Shown piece by piece: positions 60,603 to 64,000 of a stretch of DNA of 64,000 nt. The position numbers and the translations under genes were made by a program. The stretch covers positions 1 to 64,000 of the forward strand of contig CAVTHA010000013.1 in assembly GCA_963734435.1 (NCBI GenBank), given 5' to 3'. Every line of letters starts with the position of its first letter. Position 1 is the first letter of the stretch. Source of the stretch: Bog-756 sp963734435 (lineage in GTDB: Bacteria; Actinomycetota; Acidimicrobiia; Acidimicrobiales; RAAP-2). A model generated the notes under the pieces. The model worked only from the letters and a program-made list of their open reading frames with translations, had not been told where the DNA came from and did not search any database.

Positions 60603-61847
60603 ATGTCAGCCGACGCTCCGCTCCACGGCATCCGCATCGTCGAATGCTCGGCCCTCGGTCCGGCAGCCATCACCATGCCGCTCGTCGATCTGGGCGCCGA
60701 GGTGATCAAGGTCGAGCCGCCGGCAGGGGACTACATCCGCGAGATGACCTGGCCCATCATCAACGGCGTCTCCCTGATGCACCTGCACGTCAATCGCGGC
60801 AAGCGCAGCATCGTGATGGATCTGCGCAATGACGAGGACGTGGCCACGTTCAAGGAGCTGGCCACGGTGTCCGACGTCGTGGTCGAGGCCATGCGCCCCG
60901 GCGGCCTGGCCCGGCGCGGCGTGGGCTATGAGCACCTCCGCCAGCTCAACCCGAAGCTGGTCTTCTGCACCATCTCCGGATACGGCATGACCGGTCCCTA
61001 CCGCGACCTGCCGGCCCACGGGATCGCCTTCGACACCTGGGCCGGCATCGTCTCGCCCCAGGTCAACGAAGAGGGGTTCGCCTACCTCCCCGAGCACGCC
61101 TCCATGGGCATCCATGCCGGTCCGCTCTTCGGGGCCCTCGGCATCCTGGCCGCGGTCCTCCGGGCCCGGGAGACCGGCGTCGGGTCCTTCCTCGAACTGG
61201 CTCAGTCCGACGCGGCTGCCGCCATGGACTGGTACCGCAGCGAGACCTGGAAGGCCTACGAGCGCCCCGAGTCCGAGGTGACCGGCAACAAGGCCGACAA
61301 CTACGAGCGGCGCGAACCCGGCACCGCCGGCATGGTCGAGGGCGTCCGCTACCAGGTCTACGAGGCCAAGGACGGCCGCTACGTCCTGTTCATGGCCTCC
61401 GAGCAGGCGTTCTGGAGGAACTTCTGCGCCGCCATCGACCGCATGGACCTGTTCGAGCGTTGGCCCGGCTCGAAGTTCGCCGACCATGCCCGCAACAACA
61501 CCGAGCTGCGCTCCGAGTTGCGCACCATCTTCCTCACCCGCACCGCCGAGGAATGGATCGACTTCGGCACCACCGCCAACTTCCCGGTGAGCCCGGTCAA
61601 CTCCCCGAAGACGATCGCCGAGGATCCCCAGTTCCTCGACCGGTTCCACTGGTTCTCCCGGGAGCAGCTAGGCGCCGAGCAGCTCCCGACTCCGATCAAG
61701 TTCGTGGGCGAAGAGCTGCCTACACCCGAGCAGGCCCCGACCGTGGGCCAGCACACCGAGGCCGTGCTGCAGGACGTCCTCGGATGGGACACCGCCCGCA
61801 TCGCCGAGTCGCGGGCCCGAGGCGGCTTGGGCGGCACGGCGTCCTGA
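60603..61847 (+). CDS. CaiB/BaiF-type (class III) CoA-transferase
   Basis: 414 residues from ATG 60603. Family marks: RIVECSALGPAAITMPLVDLGAEVIKVEPPAGD at the start (abbreviated), NRGKRSIVMDLRN, GYGMTGPYRDLPAHG, and LAQSDAAAAMDW holding the probable catalytic Asp. The C-terminal cap has TANFPVSPVNSPKT. The family moves CoA between carboxylic acids. Next to a DUF35/thiolase pair it probably acts in degradation of a branched or cyclic acid (inference). Confidence 0.92.
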   Translation: MSADAPLHGIRIVECSALGPAAITMPLVDLGAEVIKVEPPAGDYIREMTWPIINGVSLMHLHVNRGKRSIVMDLRNDEDVATFKELATVSDVVVEAMRPGGLARRGVGYEHLRQLNPKLVFCTISGYGMTGPYRDLPAHGIAFDTWAGIVSPQVNEEGFAYLPEHASMGIHAGPLFGALGILAAVLRARETGVGSFLELAQSDAAAAMDWYRSETWKAYERPESEVTGNKADNYERREPGTAGMVEGVRYQVYEAKDGRYVLFMASEQAFWRNFCAAIDRMDLFERWPGSKFADHARNNTELRSELRTIFLTRTAEEWIDFGTTANFPVSPVNSPKTIAEDPQFLDRFHWFSREQLGAEQLPTPIKFVGEELPTPEQAPTVGQHTEAVLQDVLGWDTARIAESRARGGLGGTAS

Positions 61848-61906
61848 CCGGAGCCGAGCTGCCCGGAGCCGAGTTGCCCAGGACCATCCGGGCGTAGAAT
61901 CCGGTT

Positions 61907-62377
61907 GTGCCGTCGACCAAAGCCCGGGTGCCCGCCGTAGAGGGGTGGTTCACGCTCGACGAGCAGTCACCGGCGTTACTCGGGAGCCGGTGCACCACCT
62001 GCGGCAACTTCGCCTTCCCCCAGGAGACCTTCTTCTGCCGCAACCCCGAGTGCACGGGGACCGAATTCGCCGAAACCGCCCTCAGCCGGACCGGCACGGT
62101 GTGGTCCTACACCGACGCCCGTTACCAACCTCCGGATCCGTACCGGGCAGCCGATCCCTACGTCCCCTTCGCCATTGCCGCGGTGGAGCTGGCCGTCGAG
62201 CAGATGGTGGTCATGGGCCAGGTGGTCGGCGGTATCGGGGTGGACCAGCTGCGCGTCGGACAGGAGGTGGAGGTGGTCCTCGACACCCTCTACGAGGACG
62301 ACGACCACGAGTACCTGGTGTGGAAGTGGCGTCCGCTCGCCGACGCCGACCATGCCGTGGAGCCCACCGGTGCTTGA
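61907..62377 (+). CDS. DUF35 OB-fold/zinc-ribbon protein
   Basis: 156 residues from GTG 61907. The zinc ribbon has CTTCGN and CRNPEC (four Cys, about residues 27-49). The OB-fold follows (GTVWSYTDARYQPP to VGQEVEVVLDTLY). DUF35 proteins pair with thiolase-like proteins as acyl-CoA-binding subunits, as in ChsH2-Ltp2. The gene overlaps the next one by 8 bases, so a complex is likely. Confidence 0.92.
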   Translation: MPSTKARVPAVEGWFTLDEQSPALLGSRCTTCGNFAFPQETFFCRNPECTGTEFAETALSRTGTVWSYTDARYQPPDPYRAADPYVPFAIAAVELAVEQMVVMGQVVGGIGVDQLRVGQEVEVVLDTLYEDDDHEYLVWKWRPLADADHAVEPTGA

Positions 62378-63569
62378 CGACCGGCGTATCGCCGTCCTCG
62401 GGGCCGGGATGCACCCCTGGGGCAAGTGGGGCCGCAACTTCGTCGAGTACGGGCTGGCGGCGGCCGGTGACGCCCTGGCCGACGCCGGACTGGCCTGGAC
62501 GGACGTGCAGTACGTGTCTGGGGCGGACACCATCCGCAACGGCTACCCGGGGTACGTGGCCGGGGCCACCTTCGCCCAGGCCCTCGGCTGGACCGGCGCC
62601 CGGGTGTCCTCGACCTACGCCGCCTGCGCCTCGGGGGCCCAGGCCATCGCCAACGCCCGGGCCCAGATCCTGGCCGGGCTGTGCGACGTGGCCCTGGTGG
62701 TCGGGGCCGACACCACCCCCAAGGGCTTCTTCGCCCCGGTCGGCGGCGATCGCCACGACGATCCCGACTGGCTGCGCTTCCACCTGCTCGGAGCCACCAA
62801 CCCCGCCTACTTCGCCCTCTACGCCCGGCGGCGCATGGAGCTCTTCGGCGCCACCGAGTCCGACTTCGCCGCGGTCAAGGTCAAGAACGCCCGGCACGGG
62901 CTCGACAACCCGCACGCCCGCTACCGCAAAGAAGTGACCGCCGAGGAGGTGCTCCAATCCCCCATGGTGGCCGACCCCCTTCGCCTCCTCGAGATCTGCG
63001 CCACCTCCGACGGCGGGGCCGCCCTGGTGCTCACCAGCCTGGCGTTCGCCCGACGCCACGCCGGGGTTGGCGACCTGGTGACCGTCGACGCCGTCTCCAC
63101 CGTCACGCCCCGGTTCCCCCAGACCGTCATCGAGATGCCCAACTTCTCGACCGACTCGGCCGCCACCGCCGCCTCGGTGGGCCCGACCTTCAAACAGTCG
63201 GTGGCGCTGGCCGCCTACGAAGAGGCCGGCATCGGACCCGAGGACCTCGACCTGGCCGAGGTCTACGACCTGTCCTCCGCCCTCGAGCTCGACTGGTACG
63301 AGGACATCGGGCTGTGCAAGGAGGGTGAGGCCGAGCGTCTGCTGCGCGACGGCGACACCGCCATCGGCGGCCGCATCCCGGTCAACCCCAGCGGGGGCCT
63401 GTCCTGCTTCGGCGAGGCCATCCCGGCCCAGGCCATCGCCCAGGTGTGCGAGCTGGTCTGGCAGCTGCAGGGGCAGGCCTCGGGACGGCAGGTGGAGGGG
63501 GCGCGGGTGGGCGTGACCGCCAACCAGGGGCTGTTCGGCCACGGCTCGTCGGTGATCGTCTCGAAGTAG
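62370..63569 (+). CDS. thiolase-like lipid-transfer protein (Ltp2/SCP2-thiolase type)
   Basis: 399 residues from GTG 62370. The thiolase fold shows ISTYAACASGAQAI-type nucleophile region (Cys86), NPSGGLSCFGEAIPA and NQGLFGHGSSVIV. The usual C-terminal Cys-x-Gly of biosynthetic thiolases is not present. The related Ltp2 uses Tyr residues for retro-aldol cleavage; Tyr in EVYDLSSALELDW is in the right region. It probably catalyses C-C bond cleavage of an acyl-CoA with the DUF35 partner. Confidence 0.88.
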   Translation: MLDDRRIAVLGAGMHPWGKWGRNFVEYGLAAAGDALADAGLAWTDVQYVSGADTIRNGYPGYVAGATFAQALGWTGARVSSTYAACASGAQAIANARAQILAGLCDVALVVGADTTPKGFFAPVGGDRHDDPDWLRFHLLGATNPAYFALYARRRMELFGATESDFAAVKVKNARHGLDNPHARYRKEVTAEEVLQSPMVADPLRLLEICATSDGGAALVLTSLAFARRHAGVGDLVTVDAVSTVTPRFPQTVIEMPNFSTDSAATAASVGPTFKQSVALAAYEEAGIGPEDLDLAEVYDLSSALELDWYEDIGLCKEGEAERLLRDGDTAIGGRIPVNPSGGLSCFGEAIPAQAIAQVCELVWQLQGQASGRQVEGARVGVTANQGLFGHGSSVIVSK

Positions 63570-63625
63570 CAGCCTCACGCCCGGACTCCGCCCGGATGCG
63601 GCCCGGATGCGGCCCCCGAGGAGGC

Positions 63626-64000
63626 TCAGCCGGTCACCAGCACGATCTTCCCGAACTTCCCGCCGGCGGCGAACCGCTCGTAGGCTTCGGCGGCGCTCTC
63701 CATCGGGAGTTGCTCGGCCACCGGCACCTGCACCTGGCCTCCGGCCATCAGGGGCAGGGCGTGCTCCTCGACGGCCCGGGCCACTGCCGCCTTCTCCTCG
63801 GTGGTACGGTCCCGCAGCATCGACCCCCCGATGGTCGAGCGGCCGGCCATCAGGGTCAACAGATTGAGCTCCACCTTGGCCCCGGCCCCCACGCCGATCA
63901 CCACCACCCGACCTCCGGGGGCCAGGTGGGGCAGCACGGCGGCCACGCCGGGAGCGCCGACCAGCTCGAGGGAGACGTCGTAGGGGCCGTGGTCGGGAAC
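63626..64000 (-). CDS. quinone oxidoreductase-like MDR protein (C-terminal part, 5' end outside the window)
   Basis: The frame runs off the window edge. The visible part covers the end of the cofactor-binding domain (ELVGAPGVAAVLPHLAPGGRVVVIGVGAG, shown only in outline), then LMAGRSTIGGSMLRDR and the final catalytic-domain helix SAAEAYERFAAGGKFGKIVLV. This is the normal C-terminus of zinc-free MDR quinone reductases. A start codon at 63946 is internal and not a real start. Confidence 0.85.
   Translation of the reverse strand, partial: VPDHGPYDVSLELVGAPGVAAVLPHLAPGGRVVVIGVGAGAKVELNLLTLMAGRSTIGGSMLRDRTTEEKAAVARAVEEHALPLMAGGQVQVPVAEQLPMESAAEAYERFAAGGKFGKIVLVTG

Noticed and set aside
62211..63578. 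455-codon minus-strand frame
   Set aside because: Antisense shadow of the thiolase-like gene.

Overview
The window is high-GC DNA from an actinobacterium, most likely an uncultured soil or aquatic member of Acidimicrobiia. This is inferred from the gene content: a CaiB/BaiF CoA-transferase beside a DUF35/thiolase pair, N-acyl-D-amino-acid deacylases paired with aldo/keto reductases, several class III nucleotide cyclases, a type I-beta glutamine synthetase, a DUF4389 membrane protein, and many secreted repeat proteins. No marker in the window fixes the species.

Layout. 0-17 kb is an accessory, secretion-rich stretch. It holds three loci of one pentapeptide-repeat family (164-402 remnant; 2843-4395 broken; 14916-17096 intact), a glycosidase-like lipoprotein, a membrane-anchored HtrA protease, an atypical SDR, a two-domain secreted protein and an IS21-family element (10440-12619) with a 5-bp target duplication. 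17-30 kb has a cyclase half and a receiver half (both remnants), a P450 divergent from a D-aminoacylase/AKR pair, a DUF1707-LiaF-cyclase fusion, an Eis-like acetyltransferase, a lipoprotein, an XRE/nucleotidyltransferase toxin-antitoxin-like pair, an NTF2-like protein, a DHA2 transporter and a GlcD-type flavoprotein. 31-38 kb has a Big_2-repeat surface protein, a ferritin-like protein, a membrane protein, glnA and an alpha/beta-hydrolase-cyclase fusion. 39-43.5 kb is a very GC-rich block: a UvrA-like ATPase, DUF1059, and an ECF sigma factor with a SnoaL-like tail divergent from a VOC gene, both behind ECF41-type promoters. 43.6-49 kb has a second D-aminoacylase/AKR pair, DUF4389, an esterase and a small membrane protein.

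49.3-60.3 kb looks like a genomic island at tRNA-Arg(ACG). The complete tRNA is at 60245-60317 with a decayed tyrosine integrase at its 3' side. Near-identical 41-nt copies of the tRNA 3' part lie at 50191 and, more diverged, at 49310. The island carries higBA and a tandem segmental duplication (about 51.07-54.67 and 54.97-58.21 kb) of a lipoprotein gene, a large secreted multi-domain protein and a possible mycofactocin glycosyltransferase remnant. Beyond the tRNA the chromosome resumes with CaiB-type CoA-transferase, DUF35 and thiolase genes and the end of a quinone-oxidoreductase-like gene.

Caution: at least ten long genes are interrupted only by single-base indels, mostly +1. Either this segment is decaying or the assembly holds uncorrected indel errors; calls of 'broken' genes should be read with that in mind.
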